DNA of 64,000 nucleotides from Prochlorococcus sp. AG-347-L17. GTDB taxonomy: Bacteria > Cyanobacteriota > Cyanobacteriia > PCC-6307 > Cyanobiaceae. The notes under the pieces are model-generated. The model made no database searches and was not told the origin of the DNA. It saw only the letters and a program-made list of their open reading frames with translations. Below, piece by piece: positions 47,117 to 57,441 of the stretch; the stretch's first letter is position 1, and each line of letters begins with the position of its first letter. Location of the stretch: the NCBI GenBank assembly GCA_003278925.1, contig QCCN01000003.1, positions 55,976-119,975 on the forward strand, read 5' to 3'. Position numbers and translations under genes: made by a program.

Positions 47117-48478
47117 TTATGTCCTAAGTAGGAACAAATTTAAGAAAGTCAATCCATTCCATAAAGAATGCATAATAACTGAGGAAAACAAACTCCCTGA
47201 AGCAATTCTTGTAATTGCTAATCCAATCCCTAGAACAAATAATGGCGGCATTTCTCCCAAACTTAAATGGGCTAATGCAAAGATAAAAGCTGAAACTATG
47301 ATGCCCGAAATTACTCCAAAATCTCTTGAAAGAGTTGGCAGTAAAATACCTCGAAAAATAATCTCTTCAAATAGAGGAGCTAATAGAGTTGTTGTTACAA
47401 ATAATAGAAAAAATGATAAGTAATTATTATTATTAAGAACTATTTCCAGCAAGGGGTTACTACCATTCTGATTATCGATAAGACTATTCATAATTAGAGA
47501 GATCAATAAGACAAAAGGAACAATTGTTAACCAACCTTTAATTCCCTGAATAATTGCATATTTTATTGGCAAGAAATTGAACTGTAAATAATCCTTGTTT
47601 AAAGTAAATTCACCATTCAAGGATTTAATTTGATAAAAAACTATCCATAATGGCGGAATAGCCATAAAAAGATATCCAAAGAAAATTTTTAAAGATTGAG
47701 ACAATTCATTAGATATATTTTTAGAAAAAAGTTCAACCAAACTGATAGAAAATAAAGGTGATACCACTTCCCCTAAAACAACAAATCCACCTGCAATTAA
47801 TAAAACCATATCTATTAATTTTAAATCTAAGGATTTAATTTCTTTCCAACCAAACTTTTTTAAAGATATGGTTTTCCATAATATTTTTAAAGCCAGAATA
47901 GAGCCAATAAGTATTGTTAAAAGTGGAATTAGTCTTATGGCTAATATTTTAAAAAACATTTTTCTTGAAAATGATTTTGTTATTAATGCACTATCGTCAA
48001 AATCAAATTTCCTGCTTAAAAGGTGATATAAAAATCTATCACCTTTAAATAAATCAAACTTATCAGAATTTGCTTTATATGCATTATTATTAGATTTTTT
48101 TTCTATCTCATCAATCAGAAATTTGAAGTTTTTTTCTTTAAAATCTTTGGATATATTTTTATAAATTAAAGAATCATTTGATTCTGAAGTGATTATTCGA
48201 ATTAATTTATTTCTTTCTGTTAGCTCTTCAAATGAGACATCAGAGAGTGATTTATTTATTTGATCAACAGGATCATTAATGATAAAAAATTTTTTAAGAT
48301 TTACAGGTATTGATTGGACAGATAATTCAGCAATTTCTTGCTCTTTTTGACTAATATCAAATGAAACAGATGGTCTATTTAAACTGTCTCTTAAGCCTTG
48401 TTGCCATACAAAAAAAGTTATGACGATAGAAATAAAAGCTAAAGTGAGTTTTGACTTAGAACTATTTTTAAACATCAT
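47117..48478 (-). CDS. CPBP family intramembrane metalloprotease
   Basis: This 453-residue membrane protein of the CAAX protease/bacteriocin-processing (Abi) family has a signal-like helix at residues 8-27, a soluble charged part (about 30-175) and then roughly eight membrane helices. The family motifs are in the C-terminal third: EEIIFRGILLPTLSRDFG (EEIxxR), FALAHLSLGE (HxxxG-type) and HSLWNGLTFLNLF. Role unknown; in plants similar proteins act at chloroplast membranes. Two adjacent ATG codons lie at the start. Confidence 0.88.
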   Translation of the reverse strand: MMFKNSSKSKLTLAFISIVITFFVWQQGLRDSLNRPSVSFDISQKEQEIAELSVQSIPVNLKKFFIINDPVDQINKSLSDVSFEELTERNKLIRIITSESNDSLIYKNISKDFKEKNFKFLIDEIEKKSNNNAYKANSDKFDLFKGDRFLYHLLSRKFDFDDSALITKSFSRKMFFKILAIRLIPLLTILIGSILALKILWKTISLKKFGWKEIKSLDLKLIDMVLLIAGGFVVLGEVVSPLFSISLVELFSKNISNELSQSLKIFFGYLFMAIPPLWIVFYQIKSLNGEFTLNKDYLQFNFLPIKYAIIQGIKGWLTIVPFVLLISLIMNSLIDNQNGSNPLLEIVLNNNNYLSFFLLFVTTTLLAPLFEEIIFRGILLPTLSRDFGVISGIIVSAFIFALAHLSLGEMPPLFVLGIGLAITRIASGSLFSSVIMHSLWNGLTFLNLFLLRT

Positions 48479-48594
48479 AACTTATTATATTCTTGAAAAT
48501 CATAATTAGTTATCATTGAATTTCCTTATATTTATGTATCTATTTTAATCACGCCATGAGATGATTAAATTATCTTAATTTTCAAATTTATATA

Positions 48595-49923
48595 ATGTCT
48601 ATAAGATTAGTTTTAGTTAGGCACGGACTAAGCAGTTTCAATGCAAAAGGATTAATACAAGGAAGAACAGACGATTCATTATTAACCGATGTAGGATACG
48701 AACAAGCCCGAAAAGCAGGAAAAGCATTATCAAAAATAAACTTCGATAAAATCTTTTCCTCCCCACTTGTGAGAGCGGCAGAGACTGCAAAAACAATTAA
48801 AAAGACCTTCAATAAAGAACAAAATATTGTATTCGACGATAATTTGCTAGAGGTAGATCTTAGTGAATGGTCTGGTCTGAAAATTGATGAAATAAAAAAG
48901 AAATTTCCAGAAATTTACCCTATATGGAAAAATGATCCAGAAAATCTTATCTTAAAAAGAAATGACAATAAAACTTATAAACCAATTCAAGAGTTATTTT
49001 TTCAAGCAACAAATTTTGTAGAAGATATTTTAAAAATTTATCAAGATAAAGATGATATAAATATTTTAGTTGTAGGACATAATGCAATTCTCAGATGTTT
49101 AATACTCTTGTTATTAGGGAAGCCTAAGCAAGGTTTTAGAAAAATAAGATTAGAAAATGCTTCTTTCTCGATACTCAATATTTCAAAGAAAGATAACTCT
49201 TTTAAGACTCAAATTGAATGCTTAAATCAAACTTCCCATCTTAATAAAAATATTCCAAATAAAATTGGTGATTCCAGAATATTTCTAATAAGGCATGGTG
49301 AAACTAATTGGAACAAAGAAGGTAGATTTCAAGGCCAAATTGATATCCCTTTAAATGAAAACGGAAAAGATCAAGCTAGAAAGACTTTTGAATATTTGAG
49401 AAATATTTCTTTCAATAAGGCATTTTCAAGTTCAATGCATAGGCCTTATGAGACTGCACAAATAATCCTTCAAAATAACAAAGATTTAAAAATTGAGAAA
49501 ATAGATTCACTCGTAGAAATCAGTCACGGATTATGGGAGGGTAAATTGGAAGCAGAAATTAGAGAAGAGTGGCCTGCTTTACTAAAAAATTGGCATGATA
49601 AACCTGAAGAAGTAATAATGCCTGAAGGTGAATGTATAAAAGATGTATCAGAAAGGTCAGTAGAAGCTTTTGACAAAATTTGTTTATCTCAAAAGGATAA
49701 TGATCAAACCCTCATGGTTGCTCATGATGCAGTCAATAAAACTCTAATTTGTAATATCCTTGGGATTAATTTTTCAAATATTTGGATGATAAAACAGGGT
49801 AATGGCGGCATAACTATAATTGATCTTTTTAATGATCCTAATAAGTCCCCTGTGATTAGCGCTCTTAATATTACAACACACCTAGGGGGAATACTTGATT
49901 CCACTGCTTCAGGAGCACTTTAA
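48595..49923 (+). CDS. Two-domain histidine phosphatase (phosphoglycerate mutase family)
   Basis: This 442-residue protein carries two complete histidine phosphatase domains in tandem. Domain one has LVLVRHGLSSFNAKGLIQG, FSSPLVRAAETA and VVGHNAILRC. Domain two has IFLIRHGETNWNKEGRFQG, SSSMHRPYETA and MVAHDAVNKT. Both keep the RHG, second Arg, acid and second His, so both could be active. It is usually annotated as phosphoglycerate mutase, but a cofactor-type or alpha-ribazole/sugar phosphatase is equally possible. A link with cobalamin is inference. Confidence 0.88.
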   Translation: MSIRLVLVRHGLSSFNAKGLIQGRTDDSLLTDVGYEQARKAGKALSKINFDKIFSSPLVRAAETAKTIKKTFNKEQNIVFDDNLLEVDLSEWSGLKIDEIKKKFPEIYPIWKNDPENLILKRNDNKTYKPIQELFFQATNFVEDILKIYQDKDDINILVVGHNAILRCLILLLLGKPKQGFRKIRLENASFSILNISKKDNSFKTQIECLNQTSHLNKNIPNKIGDSRIFLIRHGETNWNKEGRFQGQIDIPLNENGKDQARKTFEYLRNISFNKAFSSSMHRPYETAQIILQNNKDLKIEKIDSLVEISHGLWEGKLEAEIREEWPALLKNWHDKPEEVIMPEGECIKDVSERSVEAFDKICLSQKDNDQTLMVAHDAVNKTLICNILGINFSNIWMIKQGNGGITIIDLFNDPNKSPVISALNITTHLGGILDSTASGAL

Positions 49924-49976
49924 ATTAAGCCTGGTTAAAAGTTTATTTTGATAAAGTCAGAGTAAGGGTAAAGGCT

Positions 49977-50636
49977 TCATTTACTGAAAAAGCCAACTTG
50001 ACTAAGAGGCCAAAATCTGAAATATGCTTTACCAATTATCTCTTTTTTATGAAGAAATTTACTTCCAGGCCAATATCTTCCATCCCAGCTATTTGCCCTG
50101 TTATCACCTAAAACTAAAAAATGATCTTCTGGCACTTTTATGTTTTCAAATTTACCACAATTATTAAATAGGGATAATGAGCACTTATAAGAGACATAGG
50201 GTTCAGTAATTAATTTATTATTTATTATTAATTCACCATTAGAGTTTACACTTACAATTTCTCCTGGAAGAGCCACCACTCTTTTAATATAAGCATCGCA
50301 AGCTTGATCCCTCAACCCAGGAATAAACGACATTGGAGGAAAACTCATAAAAAAACAATATCTTTTTTTTGGTAAAGGCTTAGATCTTGATGAAATTAAT
50401 TTTTTGTCAAACGAGTAAGGTGAGTTAAAAACAACAATATCTCCTCTTTTTGGCAAAGAGTTTCTTAGCGAAAATTTTTCAATAATTAACCTATCATTTA
50501 TTTGTAATTCTGGGAGCATTGAACCAGAAGGAATATAACGTGGTTCTGCAAAAAATGATCTACAAGAAGAAACAAAAAAAGTTAATAGAATTAGTAGACC
50601 CCATTCTTTTAAAAAACTTTTTATGGAACTAGGCAT
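49977..50636 (-). CDS. lepB: Signal peptidase I
   Basis: LepB cuts signal peptides from exported proteins, in the inner or thylakoid membrane. From ATG at 50634-50636 it is 219 residues. One membrane helix near the N-terminus (EWGLLILLTFFVSS) is followed by the catalytic Ser39 in PRYIPSGSMLPEL and the Lys in YIKRVVALPGEIV, then VLGDNRANSWDGRYWP. A TTG four codons upstream is possible. The fold and length are standard for cyanobacterial type I enzymes. Confidence 0.94.
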   Translation of the reverse strand: MPSSIKSFLKEWGLLILLTFFVSSCRSFFAEPRYIPSGSMLPELQINDRLIIEKFSLRNSLPKRGDIVVFNSPYSFDKKLISSRSKPLPKKRYCFFMSFPPMSFIPGLRDQACDAYIKRVVALPGEIVSVNSNGELIINNKLITEPYVSYKCSLSLFNNCGKFENIKVPEDHFLVLGDNRANSWDGRYWPGSKFLHKKEIIGKAYFRFWPLSQVGFFSK

Positions 50637-50665
50637 AGGATTAATCAAGTCTTGATTTTCTAAAC

Positions 50666-51022
50666 TTATATAAATTGTTTTGCATATTCAATTTCGTTAA
50701 AACCTAATATTACTTTTTTCCCTTCGTAAATCAAAAATGGTCTTTTTATTAATTTGCCATCACTTATAAGGAGTTGAATAATTTCTTCATTTGACAAACG
50801 ATCAATATCAAGATCAAGAGTTTTAAAGGCTTTACCTCTTGTATTAAAAATCCTTTTCTTATCATCAGAGTATTGTTTTAAGGCTAGATTTAAATAATTA
50901 ACAAGTGGAGGTTCTTTTACAATATCAATTGACTGAAATTCAAAATCTTTGCTTTCAAGCCACTTTGAAGCTTTTCGGCATGTAGAGCATTTTAAATAAC
51001 TATAAAAAATTATTTTTTTCAA
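50666..51022 (-). CDS. ArsC/Spx-like thioredoxin-fold protein
   Basis: This 118-residue protein of the ArsC/Spx family begins IIFYSYLKCSTCRKASKWLE with CSTC at 12-15, and has FNTRGKAFKTLDL and the conserved GKLIKRPFLI near the C-terminal part. It could be an arsenate reductase or a Spx-like regulator; the CxxC form is nearer to Spx or the YffB group than to classical ArsC. Its start overlaps the ppa end by four bases. Confidence 0.85.
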   Translation of the reverse strand: MKKIIFYSYLKCSTCRKASKWLESKDFEFQSIDIVKEPPLVNYLNLALKQYSDDKKRIFNTRGKAFKTLDLDIDRLSNEEIIQLLISDGKLIKRPFLIYEGKKVILGFNEIEYAKQFI

Positions 51023-51573
51023 TTTAATTTACTAATATTTGATTTCTTAAGTACTTTAAAGTTTTTCTTTTTTAGAGGCATACAACTTTTCAATAAATTT
51101 TCAACTACATCAAAATCCCTCCAACCATCAATTTGAACTGTTCTTCCATCGAGTCCTTTACTTGTTCTAAAAAATTCTGCAACATCCTCAAGCTGATTAG
51201 GAGCAATTTGATTAATACTCACTATGTTAGCTTGCCTAGGATTAGCGATAGGCACACATAAAAGTTTTCCATCATATGCACCACAATCATGCATATCCAA
51301 AACTCCAATAGGTCTAGCTTTTATTAGACAACCCGCAAAAGTAGGTTCGTCCATTATCACCATTGCATCAAGGGGAGCTCCATCTTCAGCAAGGGTATTT
51401 GGGATAAAACCATAATCAAAAGGGTACTTCACTGAAGAATGTAATACTCTGTCTAGGGCCATTATTCCTGCGTTAGAGCAATATTCATATTTATTCCTAC
51501 TCCCTGCAGGTATTTCAACAACAATATTCACTATTCCCTTCATTGGAGATGGAGGTATTGAACTAAGGTCCAT
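51019..51573 (-). CDS. ppa: Inorganic pyrophosphatase
   Basis: Ppa hydrolyses pyrophosphate and so pulls biosynthesis forward. The 184-residue family I enzyme has VEIPAGSRNKYEY, YPFDYGFIPNTLAEDGAPLD with the catalytic Asp set (DGAPLDAMVI), and MHDCGAYDGKLLCVPIANP. Length is normal for a cyanobacterial hexameric form. It overlaps the preceding membrane protein by 11 bases and the ArsC-like gene by four. Confidence 0.96.
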   Translation of the reverse strand: MDLSSIPPSPMKGIVNIVVEIPAGSRNKYEYCSNAGIMALDRVLHSSVKYPFDYGFIPNTLAEDGAPLDAMVIMDEPTFAGCLIKARPIGVLDMHDCGAYDGKLLCVPIANPRQANIVSINQIAPNQLEDVAEFFRTSKGLDGRTVQIDGWRDFDVVENLLKSCMPLKKKNFKVLKKSNISKLN

Positions 51574-51817
51574 CTTTTTTAAAATCGTGATTATGAATTA
51601 TCTCGTTTCCTTGAGATAAAGGTCTGCCAATTAAAATGCTTATTGAAGGTAAAAAAATTGTCAAAAAGGCAAAAATAATACCTAAAGATGATATTGATAA
51701 ACTCCTTATACTTAAGGGGTCATCATCATCTCTTTCAAAATCATTTCGAGCAGAACCATGAGAGGATTCTTCGCTTGATTTACTTTGAATAAACTGCTTT
51801 GATTTCGTGTAACTCAA
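51563..51817 (-). CDS. Small membrane protein, uncharacterised
   Basis: This 84-residue protein has an acidic and polar N-terminal half (SSEESSHGSARNDFERDDDD), one membrane helix at about 42-64 (ISSLGIIFAFLTIFLPSISILIG) and a short polar tail. No family recognised. The start is TTG. It overlaps ppa by 11 bases, so translation is coupled. The predicted topology places the acidic part in the cytoplasm or stroma. Confidence 0.6.
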   Translation of the reverse strand: MSYTKSKQFIQSKSSEESSHGSARNDFERDDDDPLSIRSLSISSLGIIFAFLTIFLPSISILIGRPLSQGNEIIHNHDFKKDGP

Positions 51818-51912
51818 GAACTCTTTATTGGTAAAGATTAAGGAGATAATTAAACATCATTATCCTACATTCAAAATGTCAATAAATCAAAACATTGATT
51901 GGTGACTTTTAA

Positions 51913-52263
51913 TTACTCTTTTTCTAGCAAAGACCTAATAGATTTTAGTTCGTCTAATATTTGCGCCAGTATATTCTGAGCAGCGGACGAAGGTGTATTA
52001 AAGACTTCTACAGTAACTTCCTTTATTCTTAAAATATCTTTTGCAAATCTTGCTACCTCGTTAGGATGAAACTTTAAAGGATCTTTTTGATCAGTGCGAA
52101 ATTCGGGATTTAATTTTCTTGGATTAAAACTAGGGTTTAGATTTCTTAAATCTGTATTTGTATACCTATAGACAGAAGCTCTTGATCTATTTAGGAATTT
52201 TTGAACTTCATCAATACCTACTAATTCCTCTTCGCTAGAAATATTGGAATCTATATTTTCCAT
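51913..52263 (-). CDS. Small HTH-like protein, possible DNA-binding regulator
   Basis: This 116-residue protein has a helix-turn-helix-like segment in its first half: EELVGIDEVQKFLNRSRASV followed by YRYTNTDLRN, similar to excisionase/MerR-type winged helices. The middle is basic and rich in Asn and Pro (NPSFNPRKLNPEFRTD). The C-terminus is helical, ending ILDELKSIRSLLEKE, and could dimerise. Divergent from proS. The target is unknown; conserved-looking, but I do not know the family. Confidence 0.65.
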   Translation of the reverse strand: MENIDSNISSEEELVGIDEVQKFLNRSRASVYRYTNTDLRNLNPSFNPRKLNPEFRTDQKDPLKFHPNEVARFAKDILRIKEVTVEVFNTPSSAAQNILAQILDELKSIRSLLEKE

Positions 52264-52438
52264 AAACTTAAGAAAATGATTAAGTAGTAATGAACTTTTT
52301 AAAGAGTTTGAACTTCATTACTGAAGAAGTTAGCAGAAAGAACATTCTTGGACTAGCCGCGTTGAGGGACTCAAGACACTTTGAATTATTTTTTCATCTT
52401 AATTGATAAAATTAAATATTATGTAAGGATTTTTCTGT
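52264..52438. other. proS upstream gap with a GC-rich islet
   Basis: In this 175-bp gap, 52349-52377 is much richer in G+C than its surroundings and contains TTGAG-GGA-CTCAA at 52362-52374, a 5-bp hairpin. No ORF of note. It may be a promoter/leader structure or small RNA; nothing else was recognised. Confidence 0.3.
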
Positions 52439-54241
52439 ATGCGCGTGACCACCTCATTTCCTCTGGGGACACTTCGTGACACACCTTCTGAAGCTGAGAT
52501 TATTTCACATCAATTACTCTTAAAAGCCGGGTATATTCGCAGAGTTAATAGCGGTATTTATGCATACATGCCACTAATGCTTAGAGTTATTGAAAAAATA
52601 TCCGCAATAATAGAGAAAGAACTAAATAGTATTGGTTGTACAAAATTACTATTACCCCAACTTCATCCTGCAGATTTATGGAAAAAAAGTGAAAGGTGGG
52701 AAGGATATACCGCAGGTGAAGGAATAATGTTTAATCTCAAAGATAGACAAGGTAAAGAATTTGGTTTAGCACCAACTCACGAAGAGGTGATTACGAGTAT
52801 TGCATCAGAGACCATCAACTCCTATAAGCAATTACCTCAATGTTTTTACCAAATTCAGACAAAATTTAGAGATGAAATAAGGCCAAGATTTGGATTGATG
52901 AGAAGTAGAGAATTCATAATGAAAGATGGTTATTCTTTTCATTCTTCAGAGGACGATCTAGCTTCTTTCTATGAAAAAGTGGGCAATGCTTATGAAAATA
53001 TTTTTAAATCTTGTGGACTGCAGACAGTAGGGGTTGAAGCTGATAGTGGAGCAATTGGCGGTGCTTCATCTAAAGAATTTATGGTCACTGCTGATGCAGG
53101 GGAAGATTCCATTTTGTTCACTCAAAGCGGTTCTTATGCTGCCAATATCGAAAAAGCTGTTTCTCTACCCTCTCAACCTATTCCACTAAAAGATAATATT
53201 GCAGAGTGGTTGGAAACGCCTCATCAAAAAACAATCCTAGAAGTTTGCAATAAAAACAATTTAGACCCAAGTCAGATTATTAAAGTAGTAATATTCCTTG
53301 CACAGTTCGAAGGTAAATTTGAGGTCCCAATTCTTGCATGCATAAGAGGCGATCAACAAATTAATGAAATAAAGCTTTTTAACTTAATCAATAAACTTCA
53401 TCACTTCAATCTCCTTAATCTTAAAAAGATTGAAGACAAAAATATTATCGAAAAAAATCTAGTTGATTTACCCTTAGGTTTTATCGGGCCAGATTTAGAT
53501 AATAAAACTATTAAAGCTAGTTCTAATTGGGAAAAAAAATGGACAAGAATAATTGACTATTCTGCAAGTGACCTTTCAAAGTTTATAAGTGGTGGGAATA
53601 AAGTTAATTTCCATAAAGTTTTTCAAGAATTTACTTTTGATTCGCAAGACTATCTAATTGGGGATATCAGAAATGCCAAAAAAGGAGATAAAGTAAGTAT
53701 TTATGATGATGAAGAACTTAAAGAAAAAAAAGGTATCGAGATTGGACATATTTTCCAACTAGGTCAGAAATATAGTGAAAAATTAAATGCAAAGTTCTCT
53801 GATAAGGACGGTCAGTTAAAAAATTTATGGATGGGTTGTTATGGAATAGGAGTGACAAGAATAGCTCAAGCGGCTATCGAACAGAATCATGATCAAAAAG
53901 GAATTTGTTGGCCTATCCAGATTTCTCCTTTTGAAGTTATTATTATCCCAACAAACCTAAAAGATCCTATTCAAAGTGATCTTACTGAGCAAATCTATAA
54001 CAACTTTTTAATTAATAAAATTGATGTCCTTCTTGATGATAGAAAAGATAGAGCTGGAGTGAAATTTAAAGATGCGGAATTAATTGGTATTCCTTTTCAG
54101 ATAATTATTGGCAGAGATTCTATTAATAAAGAAGTAGAACTTTTATGCAGAACAAATAATACTAAGCTTAAAATTAGTACTGATAAATTGTTAGAAACAT
54201 TTATTTCCGAATCTGAAATAATGTACAATAAAAAGTCTTAA
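52439..54241 (+). CDS. proS: Prolyl-tRNA synthetase
   Basis: ProS charges tRNA-Pro. It is a 600-residue bacterial-type class II synthetase: motif 1 region SGIYAYMPLMLRVIEKI, motif 2 FRDEIRPRFGLMRSREFIMKDG, an inserted editing domain between motifs 2 and 3 (about 235-390), motif 3 WMGCYGIGVTRIAQAA, and the C-terminal anticodon-binding domain. The start MRVTTSFPLGTLRDTP matches relatives. Confidence 0.97.
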   Translation: MRVTTSFPLGTLRDTPSEAEIISHQLLLKAGYIRRVNSGIYAYMPLMLRVIEKISAIIEKELNSIGCTKLLLPQLHPADLWKKSERWEGYTAGEGIMFNLKDRQGKEFGLAPTHEEVITSIASETINSYKQLPQCFYQIQTKFRDEIRPRFGLMRSREFIMKDGYSFHSSEDDLASFYEKVGNAYENIFKSCGLQTVGVEADSGAIGGASSKEFMVTADAGEDSILFTQSGSYAANIEKAVSLPSQPIPLKDNIAEWLETPHQKTILEVCNKNNLDPSQIIKVVIFLAQFEGKFEVPILACIRGDQQINEIKLFNLINKLHHFNLLNLKKIEDKNIIEKNLVDLPLGFIGPDLDNKTIKASSNWEKKWTRIIDYSASDLSKFISGGNKVNFHKVFQEFTFDSQDYLIGDIRNAKKGDKVSIYDDEELKEKKGIEIGHIFQLGQKYSEKLNAKFSDKDGQLKNLWMGCYGIGVTRIAQAAIEQNHDQKGICWPIQISPFEVIIIPTNLKDPIQSDLTEQIYNNFLINKIDVLLDDRKDRAGVKFKDAELIGIPFQIIIGRDSINKEVELLCRTNNTKLKISTDKLLETFISESEIMYNKKS

Positions 54242-54266
54242 GGCTTATTTTTTTGGGAGCTAAGTT

Positions 54267-54704
54267 ATGTTACTGAAATGGACATCAAAATTATTTTTTA
54301 AGAATCTTACCAAAGCTATATCTTTTGCAATATCCTTAATTGTCGCTTTTACATTATTTAGTTCCCCTTCCATAGCTGCAAAAACTGCTATGACAGGTGA
54401 CTATACAAAGGATACAATTTCAGTTGTTAAAACATTACAAACAGCTGTTGATACTCCAAAAGATTCTCCAAATAAAGATGAAGTAAGAAGTGAGGCTCTT
54501 ACACTCATAACTGACTATATTTCAAGATATAGAAATAGAGGGATGGTGAATAAAACACAATCATTTACCACAATGCAAACAGCATTAAATGCTATGGCAG
54601 GACATTACAAAAACTTTGCAAGTAGACCTTTACCAGATAAACTTAAAGAGCGTTTAACCAAAGAATTTTCTCTTGCTGAAAAAATGGTTCTAAGAGAAAG
54701 TTGA
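54267..54704 (+). CDS. psb27: Photosystem II assembly protein Psb27
   Basis: Psb27 binds CP43 of immature photosystem II in the thylakoid lumen. The 145-residue precursor has a long signal-like N-terminus (TKAISFAISLIVAFTLFSSP) with a likely cut after SIAAK, then the four-helix domain with TGDYTKDTISVVKTL and SRYRNRGMVNKTQSF. In many cyanobacteria Psb27 is a lipoprotein with a lipobox Cys; no Cys is present here. The N-terminus has a basic stretch before the core. It lies between proS and purA. Confidence 0.92.
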   Translation: MLLKWTSKLFFKNLTKAISFAISLIVAFTLFSSPSIAAKTAMTGDYTKDTISVVKTLQTAVDTPKDSPNKDEVRSEALTLITDYISRYRNRGMVNKTQSFTTMQTALNAMAGHYKNFASRPLPDKLKERLTKEFSLAEKMVLRES

Positions 54705-54731
54705 TACAATTCATTTACTTTTTAAAAGTAA

Positions 54732-56096
<1,365 letters not shown>

Positions 56097-56111
56097 TTTA
56101 GTACCAAATTA

Positions 56112-57116
56112 ATGAAGGGATCTTTTAGACATTTTGAACATAATAAAACGGTTGATCTCATTGGTCTTGGCAACGCAATAGTAGATATTATTGTAAATAT
56201 TGAAGATGAGTTTCTTGAGATAAATAATCTGGATAAAGGATCAATGAATCTAATTAATTCTGATGAATCTAAGAGATTGTTAGAAAATTGCAAAGTGATC
56301 AAACAAATTTCAGGAGGATCCTCAGCAAATACCGTTGTTTGTTTAGCAGAATTAGGTAATCATGTTCAGTTTATTGGAAGGGTGAAAAATGATCAATTTG
56401 GGAATTTCTTTTCTGAAGATATTAAAAAAAGTAAAACCATATTTAAGACTCCACCAACTATTGAAGGTGCTTCAACAGCTCATTCAATTATTTTGATTAC
56501 ACCTGATGCACAAAGAACTATGTGCACTTACCTAGGAGCATCCATAGAGTTTGAACCAGAAGACATTGACTTTACTTTAATTAAGGAAAGTAAATACTTA
56601 TATTTAGAAGGATATTTATGGGACAGTGAATTAGCTAAAAAAGCTTTTATTAAAGCCGCCCAAATTGCAAAACAAGCTAATACAAAAATAATCCTTTCAT
56701 TGTCTGATTCATTTTGTGTAGATAGACATCGTGAGAGTTTCTTGGAATTAATTGATCAATATGTAGATATTGTTTTTTGCAATGAATCCGAAGTATTAAG
56801 TTTATTTAAAAATGATAAATTAGCAAACTGCCAAGAATACCTATCTTCCTTATGTGAATTAGTCATAGTAACTCTAGGAAGCAATGGTTCTCTCATAGTT
56901 AACAAAAATAATGTTGAAATAATTGAGTCAATAACGAAAGGCAAGATAATAGATACTACAGGCGCGGGAGATATCTATGCGGGAGGATTTATCCATGGAT
57001 TAATAAACAAATATTCTCTAAAAAAGTGCGGAGAGATAGCTTCAATTTGTGCGGGACAAATAATTACGCAATTAGGATCTAGATCAGATATTGATCTTAA
57101 AGAGTTAATAAAATAA
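56112..57116 (+). CDS. PfkB family carbohydrate/nucleoside kinase
   Basis: This 334-residue ribokinase-fold kinase has DLIGLGNAIVDIIVNIED at the start, GGSSANTVVCLAELG, and the catalytic motif IIDTTGAGDIYAGGFIHGL with the base Asp. The N-terminal glycine pattern resembles adenosine kinase, and the purA neighbour supports a purine substrate. Fructokinase or ribokinase remain possible. Adenosine kinase is the best guess, not proven. Confidence 0.85.
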   Translation: MKGSFRHFEHNKTVDLIGLGNAIVDIIVNIEDEFLEINNLDKGSMNLINSDESKRLLENCKVIKQISGGSSANTVVCLAELGNHVQFIGRVKNDQFGNFFSEDIKKSKTIFKTPPTIEGASTAHSIILITPDAQRTMCTYLGASIEFEPEDIDFTLIKESKYLYLEGYLWDSELAKKAFIKAAQIAKQANTKIILSLSDSFCVDRHRESFLELIDQYVDIVFCNESEVLSLFKNDKLANCQEYLSSLCELVIVTLGSNGSLIVNKNNVEIIESITKGKIIDTTGAGDIYAGGFIHGLINKYSLKKCGEIASICAGQIITQLGSRSDIDLKELIK

Positions 57117-57122
57117 ATTTAA

Positions 57123-57428
57123 TCAAACAGTCTTAGTCAACCAATCATAATATTTCATCTCAGCATGATATTTTTTGTAAATAATCTGAGGGACATCATA
57201 TGTGGAATTTTTATTTAAGAATTCAATTAAATAATCTTTAAATTCTAGTTTACTTTTTATTGTAATTTCAAACTCTTTAGTTTCTTCAATATCACCATCC
57301 CACTTATAAATTGAAAAAATTTGCTTTATCGAAACACAAGCTGCAAGTTTATTTTGTATTAGTAATTTAGCTATTCGCAAAGCATTTGCATTACTTGATT
57401 CTGTTGTGATCATAACTAATACTTCCAT
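57123..57428 (-). CDS. cutA: Divalent cation tolerance protein CutA
   Basis: This 101-residue trimeric ferredoxin-like protein has MITTESSNANALRIAKLLI, the conserved ACVSIKQIFSIYKWDGDIEE (AAC region), EFEITIKS, and the end YDVPQIIYKKYHAEMKYYDWL. CutA proteins bind copper and other divalent metals; the real role is unclear. It is convergent with the PfkB kinase. Confidence 0.93.
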   Translation of the reverse strand: MEVLVMITTESSNANALRIAKLLIQNKLAACVSIKQIFSIYKWDGDIEETKEFEITIKSKLEFKDYLIEFLNKNSTYDVPQIIYKKYHAEMKYYDWLTKTV

Positions 57429-57441
57429 AATGAATTAAACA

